NCBI GenBank assembly: GCA_016946835.1
Contig: JACVTC010000012.1
Span: 1,081,501 to 1,141,500, forward strand
Source: Neocallimastix lanati (nom. inval.)
Taxonomy: Eukaryota > Neocallimastigomycota > Neocallimastigomycetes > Neocallimastigales > Neocallimastigaceae
Reading direction: 5' to 3'
DNA length: 60,000 bases
A model generated the notes under the pieces. It was not told the origin of the DNA. It did no database searches and saw nothing but the letters and a program-made list of their open reading frames with translations. The position numbers were made by a program, and so were the translations under genes. Positions within the stretch are counted from its first letter, which is position 1. Every line of letters begins with the position of its first letter. Positions 10,435 to 21,240 of this stretch are shown piece after piece.

Positions 10435-10444
10435 GAGGGGGGAG
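10435..10444 (+). promoter_or_regulatory. Copia polypurine tract
   Basis: GAGGGGGGAG directly abuts the 3' LTR. It is the only G run of this kind in the area and is the expected plus-strand primer. Confidence 0.9.
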
Positions 10445-10769
10445 TATTAACATATAAATAAATAAACAAATAAAATAAATAAATTTAAATAAATATTTAT
10501 TAATTAAATATTTAAAATATAACTAGTTATATACAAAACATAAAAATATAAATATATTCATAAGTTTATGTAAATGTTACACATTTATGTAATTATAAAT
10601 TTATACACGTGTATATAAGAAATTAATGTAAATCATATGATTATATAATAATATATTTTATTATATATATTTTATTATTCATGTATTATTAAATTCAGAG
10701 CTCTTTATTAAATTAAAAATAAATAAAAATTATTAATTAAAACTAAATAAATAATTGTGCTAGCCGATA
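10445..10769 (+). repeat. Copia 3' LTR
   Basis: 325 bp, near-identical to 4723-5045, followed by target duplication CTATC at 10770-10774. Confidence 0.93.
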
Positions 10770-10832
10770 CTATCAATATAAACTATTTTAATAATTAATT
10801 AGAAAGTCGGTAATTAATTTCAATGATATATT

Positions 10833-11222
10833 TGATATAAAACAAATATGTGTAGTAACATATTTGTATATTTAATAATAATTATTAAATATTAAATTTA
10901 TATCTTTTTGATAATAATTATTTTATTTTATTTTATTTTATTTCAATATGTATTATTATAATTATAATGATTATAATACTTTAATTCATATAAAATTTAT
11001 ATAATTCTATATATTAGAATATATAATTAATATATTACCTATTTCTTATAAATAGATTTATTATTTATATTAGAAATAGAGAACTCTCTTGTAAAATTTT
11101 AGGAATTAGAATTATTATTTTAATTGTACGAATATTATAATATTATTAATAAAATTTACTAAACTAACATTATTTAAAACCCACTGCTTATAAATTATTG
11201 CACATAAAAGTCCCGCGTATCA
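10833..11222 (+). repeat. 5' LTR of Gag-only element
   Basis: 390 bp with TGATA...TATCA ends. It matches 13911-14295 with only scattered substitutions and one short repeat-length difference in a TTTTA run, so the insertion is fairly young. Confidence 0.92.
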
Positions 11223-11554
11223 AAAATTGGTGGAGATATCGGGGATGTGCTGTGTAAAAAGTAATTTATAAGTAGTGGTGTTTAGTAATTTTGTTAATTA
11301 ATTATAAATCCATATATATTTACATAAATTCTCTTCAGTTAGGATTAATTAAAATATACTGTTTTGGATATAAATTTTTATTTTTTTTTTTTTTATTGGC
11401 TATTTATAATTATTTTATTTTTTTGGTGAAGAGAGAGTTATGTATTATATCTATTTCCATTCATTTTAGTATAGTTTAAATAAATTGTTTTAAAATAAAT
11501 AAATATTAATAAGTATTAGGAAAAAAATTATAATTATATTAAATAATAATAATA

Positions 11555-11592
<38 letters not shown>

Positions 11593-11693
11593 ATAATAAT
11601 ATATATATATAAATATATATATAATATTAAATATTAATAACAAATAGCAATATTAATAACGAATAACTGCATAATTAATTAATTGGAAATAAA
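11223..11693. other. Leader of Gag-only element with long A tract
   Basis: Non-coding leader from primer site to gag ATG, including an A run at about 11559-11590 followed by (TAA)n and (TA)n. A short open frame at 11291-11479 has no recognisable features and is not called. Confidence 0.6.
11228..11244 (+). promoter_or_regulatory. Primer binding site (tRNA 3' end)
   Basis: TGGTGGAGATATCGGGG starts 5 nt after the LTR. Its complement ends in ...TCTCCACCA, that is, a tRNA 3' end with CCA. I could not name the tRNA. Degenerate copies of the same site lie at 24420-24435 and 27543-27558 on the minus strand. Confidence 0.85.
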
Positions 11694-13553
11694 ATGCCAG
11701 GTACCGGTTCCCTCAGAAGTACAAGTTCGGGTAAGGTTAACGTTGATACTAGTACTCTTCCGAGAATTGGTGGATCTAGTAGAGATGCAGAAATATGGGA
11801 ATTTAGAATTAATAATTGGTTTAGGAGAGAAGGTATTACTACCGATATAAAGAAATTTAGTTACATTATTGCGGCTGCTGAAGATGATATTGTAAGGGTA
11901 CTTATGAAAAAAGAAACAGAGGTAAATAGAGCTCTTACATTAGATGAATGTGTTGATCTTATAAAAAGGAAATATTGGAGAGAAAACCAAAAGGGCGATA
12001 AATTAAGACAATTAAAACGTTTAATTATTGAGCCAAAAGAGACGGTGTATAATTTTAATACGAAATACTTAGATTTATATGACCAATTGGAAACGGAAGA
12101 TAAAGCTTCTATTTCAATTATAGATTATGTGAATGCTCTTCTACCAAGAACACAAATTTATATAAGGATTGCTATGGAGGAATATGATTCTTTAGTAGAT
12201 GCTTGTAGAAAAGCAGAAAAATACGAAAAAATATTACAAGAATCTCGCTGGAGAAATGAAAGATGTTCATATAATTATAATTATTCATCTATTAAGCAAC
12301 CAATTGTTACTTCTGTTAATAACACTAATAATTCATGGAATAGAAATTGTACGAATTTTAGGAACTTGAGGAGTACTTCTATAAATATGCCTTCTAATGA
12401 TATCCATAAAGTTAATTATAATATCCCAAATAATTATAATAATGTAAATAAAATGAAACATTTACAAATTAAAACTTGTTTCTTTTGTGATAAGCCTGGT
12501 CATCTTACTAAGGATTGTACCGACTTGGCCAGAATAAAACAAGGTCATAATTTTTCTAATTACATCAATTCTCCCAAAAACTATTTCACTGCTACTAGAC
12601 GAAGTAAAGATGATAGATATGCATTACTAATTGAAGCTAAAGGAAATTTCAAAAATAATAATAATAATATAGATACTAATAACATCAATAATTTAGGGGT
12701 TAGGGTTGGAAATTATGAAAATATTAGTGATAATAATATATCATACAATTTAATAAATCAGAAAATTTTAAAACCAAAATTAAGTAATAATTCAACAATT
12801 AGCAATAGTAACAAGAATAGTAATTATAAAGGAAATGGCAGCAGTAAAGATAAAAATAATATTGATAACATTAATGAGAGTATAAATAAGAATAAAATAA
12901 ATAATAACATTTTAAATAATAATATACCGAACTTGACTAAGAATTATAACAATAACAAAAATAATATGAATATTAATAATAAAAATAATAATAATTATAA
13001 TAATAAAATTAATAATAATAAAAATGATACAATTGATGACATAATAAACGCGAAACTAAATAAATTAAACGAGTTAAAATTGGATAATTTCAGAGAAAAT
13101 AATAAATTAGTAAATAATAGTAATAGCAAATGCAAAACAAACAATAATATTATAATTACTAGAGAAGAAAATAAAAATAATATTAAAGGTAGTGCAAATA
13201 TTAAGAAAAATCAAAATAATAATATTGAGATTAATAGTATTGTAATAATAAATAATAAGGAAAATATTAATTCAAATAGTAAAAATAAAAATATTATTAA
13301 TAATTCTGAAAATATAAGAAATAAAATAAATAGTCATACAATTGTAAAAGAAGAAATAAATATCAATGAAACTGTTAAAGTTGATAGCATTATCAATAGA
13401 ATTAATAAATCTCTAACTTCTGGTTTGATTACGGAAATAAATATTATTGATAGTAACAATTCAAAAGTAGATAATATTCAAATTACTTCAAATGCTAATA
13501 AAAATGGACAATTTATAAAAAAAATTATTCAGTTAATAATATTACTAATATAA
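11694..13553 (+). CDS. gag: Ty3/gypsy-type Gag protein of the Gag-only element
   Basis: 619-residue frame. Residues about 30-190 form a retrotransposon Gag (capsid-like) domain with WEFRINNWFRRE, LIKRKYW, DKLRQLKRL and VYNFNTKYLDLYDQL. A zinc knuckle CFFCDKPGHLTKDC follows at residues 262-275 (CX2CX4HX4C), and the remainder is very Asn-rich. It should assemble particles and bind the element's RNA. The last few codons of this frame (QLIILLI) do not look like the rest. At an eight-A run about 13518-13525 the Asn-rich coding sequence continues in another frame to a stop at 13822, so the original Gag was probably about 90 residues longer. This is either a one-base indel or a slippery site. Confidence 0.87.
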   Translation: MPGTGSLRSTSSGKVNVDTSTLPRIGGSSRDAEIWEFRINNWFRREGITTDIKKFSYIIAAAEDDIVRVLMKKETEVNRALTLDECVDLIKRKYWRENQKGDKLRQLKRLIIEPKETVYNFNTKYLDLYDQLETEDKASISIIDYVNALLPRTQIYIRIAMEEYDSLVDACRKAEKYEKILQESRWRNERCSYNYNYSSIKQPIVTSVNNTNNSWNRNCTNFRNLRSTSINMPSNDIHKVNYNIPNNYNNVNKMKHLQIKTCFFCDKPGHLTKDCTDLARIKQGHNFSNYINSPKNYFTATRRSKDDRYALLIEAKGNFKNNNNNIDTNNINNLGVRVGNYENISDNNISYNLINQKILKPKLSNNSTISNSNKNSNYKGNGSSKDKNNIDNINESINKNKINNNILNNNIPNLTKNYNNNKNNMNINNKNNNNYNNKINNNKNDTIDDIINAKLNKLNELKLDNFRENNKLVNNSNSKCKTNNNIIITREENKNNIKGSANIKKNQNNNIEINSIVIINNKENINSNSKNKNIINNSENIRNKINSHTIVKEEININETVKVDSIINRINKSLTSGLITEINIIDSNNSKVDNIQITSNANKNGQFIKKIIQLIILLI

Positions 13554-13822
13554 AAGAAAGAAAAATTAATAATAATAATTCACCGATTGATTTTAGTAAT
13601 ATTATAAATGTAGATAGTGATAAGAAAATAAAAATTAATAAAATTAAAAAAATAATTAAAATTCCATATATTTATATTCAAAATAATGATAAAAATAAAA
13701 TAAATATTTATAAAATTATGATGCCCAAACCTGAAATCTCGTTAAAGGAGATTATTAATTATAGCAATAATCGCGTAGATACCAAACGGACAAATAGGAA
13801 TTATAAATATAAAAGAAAATAA
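13526..13822 (+). pseudogene. C-terminal continuation of Gag in a shifted frame
   Basis: Frame 2 reads NNITNIKERKINNNNSPIDF and onward to NRNYKYKRK-stop, with the same Asn/Lys composition as the preceding Gag. It has no start of its own and joins the main frame only across the A run near 13520. Confidence 0.65.
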
Positions 13823-13910
13823 AATTTTAAAATTATTATTTATTTTAATACAACCTTATATTTTCTTTTATAAAAAAAATATATAGTTTAATTTTTAGCA
13901 AGGGCATTTT

Positions 13911-14295
13911 TGATATAAAACAAATATGTGTAGTAACATATTTGTATATTTAATAATAATTATTAAATATTAAATTTATATCTTTTTGATAATAATTATT
14001 TTATTTTATTTTATTTCAATATGTATTATTATAATTATAATGATTATAATACTTTAATTCATATAAAATTTATATAGTTCTATATATTAGAATATATAAT
14101 TAATATATTACCTATTTCTTATAAATAGATTTATTATTTATATTAGAAATAGAGAACTCTTTTGTAAAATTTTAGGAATTAGAATTATTATTTTAATTGT
14201 ACAAATATTATAATATTATTAATAAAATTTACTAAACTACCATTATTTAAAACCCACTGCTTATAAATTATTGCACATAAAAGTCCCGCGTATCA
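13911..14295 (+). repeat. 3' LTR of Gag-only element
   Basis: 385 bp, matching the 5' LTR at 10833. The sequence just upstream (AGCAAGGGCATTTT) is a poor polypurine tract, with only AAGGG being purine-rich. Confidence 0.92.
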
Positions 14296-15119
14296 TATTT
14301 GACGTCACGTATATTTTATTTATATTATGTTTTTATATATGTTTACAACATATCTATATTAATTTCAGTTATTCAAATTAATTATATAATTAAATGTATC
14401 CTTATATTTTATTAATATTTATATTACAATATTATTAATATCTTATAATTAAAAATTATTATGTAACTTACAAAGTATAAAAGAAAGATATAAAAATCCA
14501 TCTTTTATGTTTTTTGTAAGGTTATTGTAAAATTACCTTAATAGTTATATTCTATAGATATTTAATTATTAAATTAAAAAAAATTAATATAAATAAAATT
14601 AATTAACTTTAATTACTGAAATCAATTTTAAATAAACTTATATTGATCTATTTAAATATATTTATTATTATATATCTATATAGCATATTACTATATAGAC
14701 ATATTGACTTAGTAAAATTTTTTAATAAAACATATTATTTTATTTAAATTTAAAACATAAAATATATCAAAATCTTAATAACAAATAATAATTATTTTAA
14801 AGGCTAAGATAACTAAACACCTCTCTATTCGAGTTGTTAAAATAAACACTAAAATTAATTATAATTATTCACCTTAAACACTTAAAAATATAGCGCAGCA
14901 CTTTATAACTAATTTTTATTTATTAATATTAATATTTATTTATTACAATTTACGTTAATAGTAACGCTAGTGCGTTACAGTTACAAATGCAATTATTTTT
15001 ATACATGTAAATACATTAATGATTAGAAATAATTTAATTTAACATGAATTACTAATCATTTAATAAAACTATATATAACTAAATAACTTTAATAAAATAA
15101 ACTATAAAATAATAAAATT
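14296..15119. other. AT-rich interval without recognisable gene
   Basis: This may include remains of the 3' part of the minus-strand gypsy element or its LTR, but no integrase or LTR match could be seen. GTAACGC/GCGTTAC forms a perfect short hairpin near 14960. Confidence 0.5.
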
Positions 15120-15372
15120 TAATGTACGAAAATTAAGAAAAGATTTTATTTGATCAGCTAGAATTGCTAACTGTTTATAGATACGTTACGTAACCAAAGA
15201 ACTATCATTGCATAGGCTTAATGTTACCATGTATCTGTTACAAATTTTAGTATTCGTTACATATACCATCATCATAGGAAGCATCCGTTCTTATAATAAA
15301 TTCTCTATTGAATCTAGGAAATCTTAATATTGAGGCATTAATTAATCTTTCCTTAAGAATTTTAAAATTTTC
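15120..15372 (-). pseudogene. Gypsy RNase H start, truncated
   Basis: Directly continues the RT frame after one TAG stop. ENFKILKERLINASILRFP and FIIRTDASYDDG match the start of gypsy RNase H, whose first catalytic Asp lies in the RTDAS motif. The frame then dissolves in stops. Confidence 0.75.
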
Positions 15373-16428
15373 CTATTGTTTCTTTTTCCATTCAAACTTA
15401 ACACCTTTTCTTAATAAAGTACAGAGGGAAGCAGTAACTTTTGCAAAATCCTTAATGAAATTTCTATAATATCCAATGGCTCCTAAAATTGATCGAAGTT
15501 CATGAATGTTAGAGGGAGCCTTCCATTCTTTAATAGCTTTAACTTTGTTTTCCAATGGACTTAAACCTTCTGAGGATACTTTATGTCCCAGTACTTCTAC
15601 TTCAGTTTGCATGAAAGAACATTTTTCGATATTGATTTTTAACTTATGTTCCTTGAATATTTCTAAGACTTGTTTAAGATGTTCTAGATGTTCTTCTTCA
15701 GTTCTTGAGTAGATTAAAATATCATCAATAAAGTTATATGCGCATTTACCTATTAACGTGAACAGTATACTGTTCATTTCTCTTTGGAACGTAGCTGAAG
15801 CACCTGTTAAACCGAAGGGCATTACTTTAAATTGGTAGTTTCCGAACTTAGTTGTAAAGGTTGTGATTTCAACACTATCATTATCCATTAATATTTGATG
15901 ATAACCGGAATAAAGATCTAATGTTGAGAAGATTTTTGCTCCATCTAAGCTATCAAAAATTTCCTCAATGTTTGGTAAAGAGTAAGAGTCTTTCTTAGTT
16001 GCTTCATTAACTTTCCTATAGTCAACACACAGGAGCCATTTACCATTCTTTTTAGGCACAAGTATTACTGGTAATAACCATTTTGAACATGAAGGTTCAT
16101 TTAATCTTTTATATATGAGTTTAGTTAATTCTTCTTTTAAAATATCTGTTTTTAATTTACTAAGACGATAAAATTTTTGTTCAATAGGTTTAACTCCTTC
16201 CTTAAGAATAATTTTGTGTGATGATGAATATGAAGGTGTTAATTCTTCAGAAGAAGTTGCAATTATATCAATATATTCTTCAAGTAATTTAGTAGTAGCT
16301 TCTCTATAATTTGAATTAATTGTACTTTGAAAAACTGTATCATATATATATTTTATGGTTGGAAATCCTTCAATCGTTTTCATTTGTTGCTTAACTTCTT
16401 GATGATTCAATGCCTTGATTAAACACAA
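15373..16428 (-). pseudogene. pol: Ty3/gypsy reverse transcriptase fragment
   Basis: 351-residue open frame on the minus strand, part of a broken pol. Fingers motif VPKKNGKWLLCVDYRKVNEA (residues 124-143), palm FSTLDLYSGYHQI (167-179, first catalytic Asp), MPFGLTGASATFQREMN (about 203-219) and the catalytic box FIDDILIYS (233-241) are all intact. The thumb and connection region reads GHKVSSEGLSP...IRSILGAIGYYRNFI-like. It is terminated by TAG, where an RNase H frame continues. Upstream the protease part lies in other frames. The enzyme would copy the element RNA. This piece is well preserved, but the element lacks integrase. Confidence 0.9.
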
Positions 16429-16876
16429 TAATTTTTCTTCGTCATCATATTCATTATTTATAGGTGTAATTTGATCAATTAAACCTTGATCATTAAATCA
16501 ACAAAGACTATATTTAATTGGAATTTAAATAACTGGTTATCAATTTGAGTTTTGAGATTGATTAATGTATCATAGAATGGATCCTCCTTGTCTATAATTC
16601 TACAAGTAACAAGTAGTTCTATTTCATTAATTTTTAAGGGAACTTTGATTAACACATCTTCTCAGTAATCATCATTCATTGTTGCTAAAGGTATTCGTCC
16701 TGCACTAACTCCTATAGGCTCATACTGATTAGGTAGTTTGTCTAAAAATTGTTTCGTGATAATACTTAAGTACATGAATCTATTAAAGCCTTACCACGAA
16801 CTCCATCTACTATTACATCAACCATAGCAATATCATCTTCTTGTGGTTCATGATATTTACTTTTATATGTATGATC
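16429..16876 (-). pseudogene. Gypsy aspartic protease region, degenerate
   Basis: The minus strand reads KYHEPQEDDIAMVD, then DGVRGKALIDS, the protease active-site region (Asp-Ser; the following Gly is replaced by Cys). It then continues in other frames (FLDKLPNQYEPIGVSAGRIP). The reading frame is cut cleanly by the MULE at 16876 and resumes at 21495 (NHIFTDNMYATTIITNNIDHTYKSK). Several frameshifts are present. Confidence 0.8.
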
Positions 16877-16943
16877 GGGGTGGTGCGTTTCGGAATGTGG
16901 CTTTAAATAATTTTACATAAATTTTCATTTCGGAATGTGGCTT
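16877..16943. repeat. MULE left terminal inverted repeat with subterminal direct repeat
   Basis: TTTCGGAATGTGGCTT occurs at 16888-16903 and again at 16928-16943, exactly 40 bp apart. A related TGTGGCTTATAT occurs near the right end (21441-21452). Such subterminal motifs are often transposase binding sites. Confidence 0.8.
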
Positions 16944-17399
16944 ATATAATTTTTTATAAATTTTTATTTATGAATTATAATATTTAAAACATTAAAATAA
17001 AATGGCACATATAATTTCATTGAAAAAATAATTATTAAAAATATTTAAAATGTGATATATTTCAAAAAAAATAATGATTTACATTCGCCATATTCTGAAA
17101 ATTTTTATTTATTTATTAATTTATTCATTTATTTATTTAATAATAATATTTAATAATATTTTTTTTTTTTGTACTATTTTTTAATTATAAAGTTTGTTTA
17201 TTATATGGAAATATAATAATTTACATTAATTTAAAATACTGTAAAAATTATAATAAAATTCATGTTAATATATATGAATATTCTATATCATTTACTTTAT
17301 AATTTATTTGTTGCTAAATTCAGTTTTTATATTAATTTCATATCAATATCTTATTTATTTTATTTTATCATATTATATATTATTATTTCACTGCATATT

Positions 17400-18455
17400 T
17401 ATTTATTTTATATTATTTTATTTTATTTCGATTGATACTTGCAATTTATTATAATTCACATATTTATTTTATTTATTTTATTTTATTAGTACTTGTATTT
17501 TTATTATAATTCAAATATTTATTTTATTTTATTTTATTTTATTTTTATTAATACTTGTATTTTTATTATAATTCAAATAATTTTTTTATTTTATTTTATT
17601 TTATTTTATTTTATTTTATTTTATTTTATTTTATTTTATTTTATTCAATCTGTACTTTCTTATTTAATATCTACTTTTTATTTTATTTTATTTTATTTTA
17701 TTTTATTTTATATAATCTGTACTTTATTATTTAATATTCTACTTTTTATTTTATTTTATTTTATTTTATTTTATTTTTATTAATACTTGTATTTTTATTA
17801 TAATTCAAATAATTTTTTTATTTTATTTTATATTATTTTATTTTATTCAATCTGTATTTCATATTTATATTTCAACTATTTATTTTATTTTATTTTATTT
17901 TATTTTATTTTATTTTATTCAATCTGTACTTCATATTTATATTTCAACTATTAATTTTTTTTTATTCAATCTGTACTTCATATTTATATATCAACTATTT
18001 ATTTTATTTTTATTTTATTTCATTTTATTTTATTCAATCTGTACTTCACATTTATATATCAACTATTTATTTTATTTTTATTTTATTTCATTTTATTTTA
18101 TTCAATCTGTACTTCATATTTATATTTCAACTATTTATTTTATTTTATTTTATTTTATTTTATTTTATTTTATTCAATCTGTACTTCATATTTATATTAC
18201 AACTATATATTTTATTTTATTCAATCTGTACTTTATATTTATATTTCAACTATTTATTTTATTTTATTCATTCTGTACTTCATATTTATATTTCAACTAT
18301 TTATATTATTTTTATTTTATTTTATTTTATTTTATTTTATTTTATTCAATCTGTACTTCATATTTTTATTTCAACTATTTATTTTATTTCATTTTATTCA
18401 TTCTGTACTTCATATTTATATTTCAACTATTTATTTTATTTTATTTTATTTTATA
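17400..18455. repeat. Minisatellite with TTTTA spacers inside the MULE
   Basis: About twelve copies of a core close to CAATCTGTACTTCATATTTA + TATTTCAAC, separated by variable runs of TTTTA pentamers; repeat length varies from about 45 to 75 bp. Copies begin near 17649, 17716, 17838, 17922, 17967, 18037, 18102, 18176, 18222, 18268, 18348 and 18394. The open frame that runs through the pentamers is a composition artefact. Confidence 0.88.
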
Positions 18456-19308
18456 TACTTGTACTTCTATATTATTACATTCTATATTTTTTTCATTTTA
18501 TTTTTAAATATTCTTTTTAAAATTCTTATTTCCTTTTTAATATTTTTTTATCTTATATTTTAAATAAATTTTATATAATACAAAAATCTTTTTTACTCAG
18601 GAGCATTATATTTAACTTGATAAGGAAAGATTATTTGAAAATTTAATTATAAATATTAAATTAAAACTTTTTTTTAGTAATAGTAATAATAACAATAACA
18701 TTTTTAAACATAAATTTCTATTAAATAATAAATAAATTATTTTAGATATTTATATTATACAAATCTAATAAACTAACAAAAAGAGCATTACTGTTTTTAC
18801 AAATAGTAAAGTTTTTTTAGCAAGCCTTATAGAAATAATTTAAAATATTAATTATTTTCTTTTATAAGTATTATAATACTTAAATATCATTATATATATT
18901 TAAAATGTATATTTGAATATTTATTAAAAATATGAAATATACATTAAATATATTTTTAAAAAATATATTAATTTAATAATTGGTTTATTTTATAAAAATT
19001 ATTTATTTATTTATTAATTTACTACAATATAAAATAAAAATAATGCGAAATGCAATACATTCATATTTATAATATTTTATAATACTAATATATAATAATA
19101 AAGACATCTTTTAATTTTATTTAATAATATTTAATAAAGTAAAAAATATTTAAAATAAATTTATAAAAAAAATTTTTTTTTAATATTTTTAAGCTAACCC
19201 TATCAATTAATATTAAATAAATTGCAATATTGAATTTCTTATTAAATAAAAAAATTTAATTTTCAATTAATTGTAATTATGATTTTGAAAGGATTTTAAT
19301 AATTATTT
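18456..19308. other. MULE non-coding segment
   Basis: AT-rich sequence between the minisatellite and the 3' end of the transposase gene; nothing further recognised. Confidence 0.5.
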
Positions 19309-20760
19309 TTATTTTGTTTTATTAAAATTAATGATTTCATTATTCAATCTAATTAAACAATTAAACCAATTTTCGATGATATCATTTTTACTACATCCAA
19401 TATTTTTTAATTCGGCTTCCATATTTTTATAATATTCAACTAAAATATTAATGTCATCGACCCTTTCTGATATTCTGCTCTTTTTTCTCCAAATTCCTTT
19501 AATTCTCATATGGTAATCATAGTAAGATTTGGATTCTTCAAATTGTATTGTATATATTAATTTATAAAATGAAGGCTTTTTTACAAATAATTTTTTTAAA
19601 TAACTGTTATAAGATTCTGAAGCATTATTTGTTATGTGGTCTATATTATTGTAATAATTCCAATATTTTATATTATAGATATTTAGAAATGTTTTCTCAA
19701 AATAATCTAAAAAATTCAAAAATTGGGAACAGGTAGATTTATATCTCTTGAATGTATTTTTAATTTTATTAAAAATATCAGGTATGTATTCAATATTAAT
19801 AAAACATAAATTAGAAATCGCTTTATAATAAGTATTTAAAATATTATGATCTTTCACTTCCTTGTAACATAATTTATTTTTTTTTGTCATTAATAATCTT
19901 TTATAATGCCAAAAACAATATTTAATATTTATATTGGGAAAAATATTTTCCACTGCATTAGATATTCCTTTTTCAAAATCACAATGAAAAATTTTTTCTG
20001 AGAAATTAATATTTGCATTATATTTAATTATATTTTTTTTTATTTCATTAAATAATATTTCGTAAGTTGTTTGTTCTTTGTTTTTTAATATTGACATGGA
20101 AGTAGTGTAAAAACAATTTAATTCTGTAACATAAGTTCTGGTAATGAATACTTGATTACTATTAGTTGGAGCTATTAAAAATGTACCATCAGCAAATATA
20201 TGTTTATTCTCCATAAATAATTTTGCTTGGAATGGTGATTGAAAAATTATTATATTAGAATTTTTGAATATCATAAAGTATTCACCTCTTATTGTTTTAT
20301 AATATTCAGATACATTAGGAACTTCATCAAATGTTTTTACATTAGGAAATAATTGTTTGTTTTTATATCTTGTTATTTGGGATTTAATTGTTTTATATTC
20401 AGGGCATATATATCCTATTTCTTGAGAAATTTTATCATATATGCGTTTTGATTTTATATCAGAAGGAATCAAACTTTTTTTTATTTCATCTTTAATTTTA
20501 TGTTTTATTAATGATTTGGATGCATTAATTTCATTACCAGGATGATTATGTGAAGAATCATAATTTAAAACCTCTTTATTATCATTTAAAATAATAAAAG
20601 ACTTACATTTATTTAATGTTTTATATTCTGTACATCTATATATTTTTGTATTATATTTTTTTAATTTTGAAAAATTATATTTAAATTTTCGATCTATAAT
20701 TATTTGCTCTTTTCCTCGATTTGTTTCACTTATATCAATTTTTAGATTTCCCTCCATCAA
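19309..20760 (-). CDS. MULE transposase with FLYWCH-type N-terminal zinc finger
   Basis: 483-residue intact frame. Residues about 17-75 resemble a FLYWCH finger: GKEQIIIDRKFKYNFSKLKK, YRCTEYKTLNKCKSF, and a closing HNH. A MULE DDE transposase domain follows, with IFADGTF (Asp191), FHCDFEKG (Asp261), CFWHYKR, and NNASESYNS (Glu382), the likely catalytic triad. The enzyme would bind the terminal repeats and catalyse cut-and-paste movement. The start ATG (with a second Met next to it) is followed at once by the finger domain, so the start is credible. The gene has no stops or frameshifts, unlike the gypsy host element, so the insertion is younger. A short downstream C-terminal zinc finger seen in some MULEs is absent. 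Confidence 0.92.
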   Translation of the reverse strand: MMEGNLKIDISETNRGKEQIIIDRKFKYNFSKLKKYNTKIYRCTEYKTLNKCKSFIILNDNKEVLNYDSSHNHPGNEINASKSLIKHKIKDEIKKSLIPSDIKSKRIYDKISQEIGYICPEYKTIKSQITRYKNKQLFPNVKTFDEVPNVSEYYKTIRGEYFMIFKNSNIIIFQSPFQAKLFMENKHIFADGTFLIAPTNSNQVFITRTYVTELNCFYTTSMSILKNKEQTTYEILFNEIKKNIIKYNANINFSEKIFHCDFEKGISNAVENIFPNINIKYCFWHYKRLLMTKKNKLCYKEVKDHNILNTYYKAISNLCFINIEYIPDIFNKIKNTFKRYKSTCSQFLNFLDYFEKTFLNIYNIKYWNYYNNIDHITNNASESYNSYLKKLFVKKPSFYKLIYTIQFEESKSYYDYHMRIKGIWRKKSRISERVDDINILVEYYKNMEAELKNIGCSKNDIIENWFNCLIRLNNEIINFNKTK

Positions 20761-20837
20761 AATTTTTAATATAAATATTAATAAATATGAAATATTTATT
20801 TTTTATTTTTTATTTAATATGTATTTTCAATTTTTTT

Positions 20838-21240
20838 AAAAATTACAGTTATAAATATAAATAAATATGAAAATATTTTATTTTATTTCAAGAAAATTAC
20901 TAAAAAAATATTTATCTTTTTTTTTTTATTTTATTTTTTCATTATAAAATAAAAATATTTATTTAATTATTATTTATTTATATAATAAAAAATTACAGTT
21001 ATAAACATAAATAAATATGAAAATATTTTATTTTATTTCAAGAAAATTACTAATAAAATATTTTATTTCAAGAAAATTACTAAAAAAATATTTATCTTTT
21101 CTTTTTATTATTTTATTTTTTTATTATAAAATAAAATATTTATTTAATTATTATTTATTTATTTATTTATATAATAAAAAATTACAGCTATAAATATAAA
21201 TAAAAATGAAAATATTTTATTTTATTTTTTTTGTATTTTA
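20838..21240. repeat. Tandem repeat block in the MULE (about 150-185 bp unit)
   Basis: Three successive copies start with AAAAATTACAGTTATAAA-type sequence at about 20840, 20991 and 21177, the last truncated. Each contains AAATATGAAAATATTTTATT and, in the first two, TTTCAAGAAAATTACTAA. It lies upstream of the transposase start and so covers its promoter region. Confidence 0.8.

Larger units (their letters stand above)
4723..10769 (+). mobile_element. Ty1/copia LTR retrotransposon, complete ends, decayed coding region
   Basis: A 6,047-bp element with near-identical LTRs (4723-5045 and 10445-10769), flanked by the 5-bp target duplication CTATC (4718-4722 and 10770-10774). The order gag, protease, integrase, reverse transcriptase, RNase H is that of Pseudoviridae/copia. 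A primer site abuts the 5' LTR and a polypurine tract abuts the 3' LTR. The coding region has several stops and at least five frameshifts, so this copy is dead although its ends are intact. Confidence 0.95.
10833..14295 (+). mobile_element. Gag-only (TR-GAG-like) LTR retrotransposon
   Basis: A 3,463-bp element with LTRs at 10833-11222 and 13911-14295, both starting TGATA and ending TATCA. It is flanked by TATT (10829-10832 and 14296-14299), a plausible 4-bp target duplication. A canonical primer site follows the 5' LTR. The only coding region is a long gag; between its stop (13822) and the 3' LTR there are under 90 bp, so protease, RT, RNase H and integrase are absent rather than decayed. The compact, near-intact form suggests a non-autonomous element moved by another element's enzymes, as described for plant TR-GAG elements. 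Confidence 0.87.

Noticed and set aside
10429-10444. Riboswitch or terminator at the G run near 10440
   Set aside because: Its position directly before the 3' LTR makes it the copia polypurine tract.
14300-14307. Perfect TGACGTCA (CRE-like) site just right of the Gag-only element
   Set aside because: A single 8-bp match without a gene nearby is not evidence of regulation.
17493-17783. 96-codon open frame in the MULE minisatellite
   Set aside because: TTTTA pentamer runs stay open by composition; Phe/Ile/Leu/Tyr only, no domain.
17640-18455. Spaced repeats resembling a CRISPR-like array
   Set aside because: Spacers are not unique but variable TTTTA runs, the repeat core itself varies, the genome is eukaryotic and no cas genes are present.
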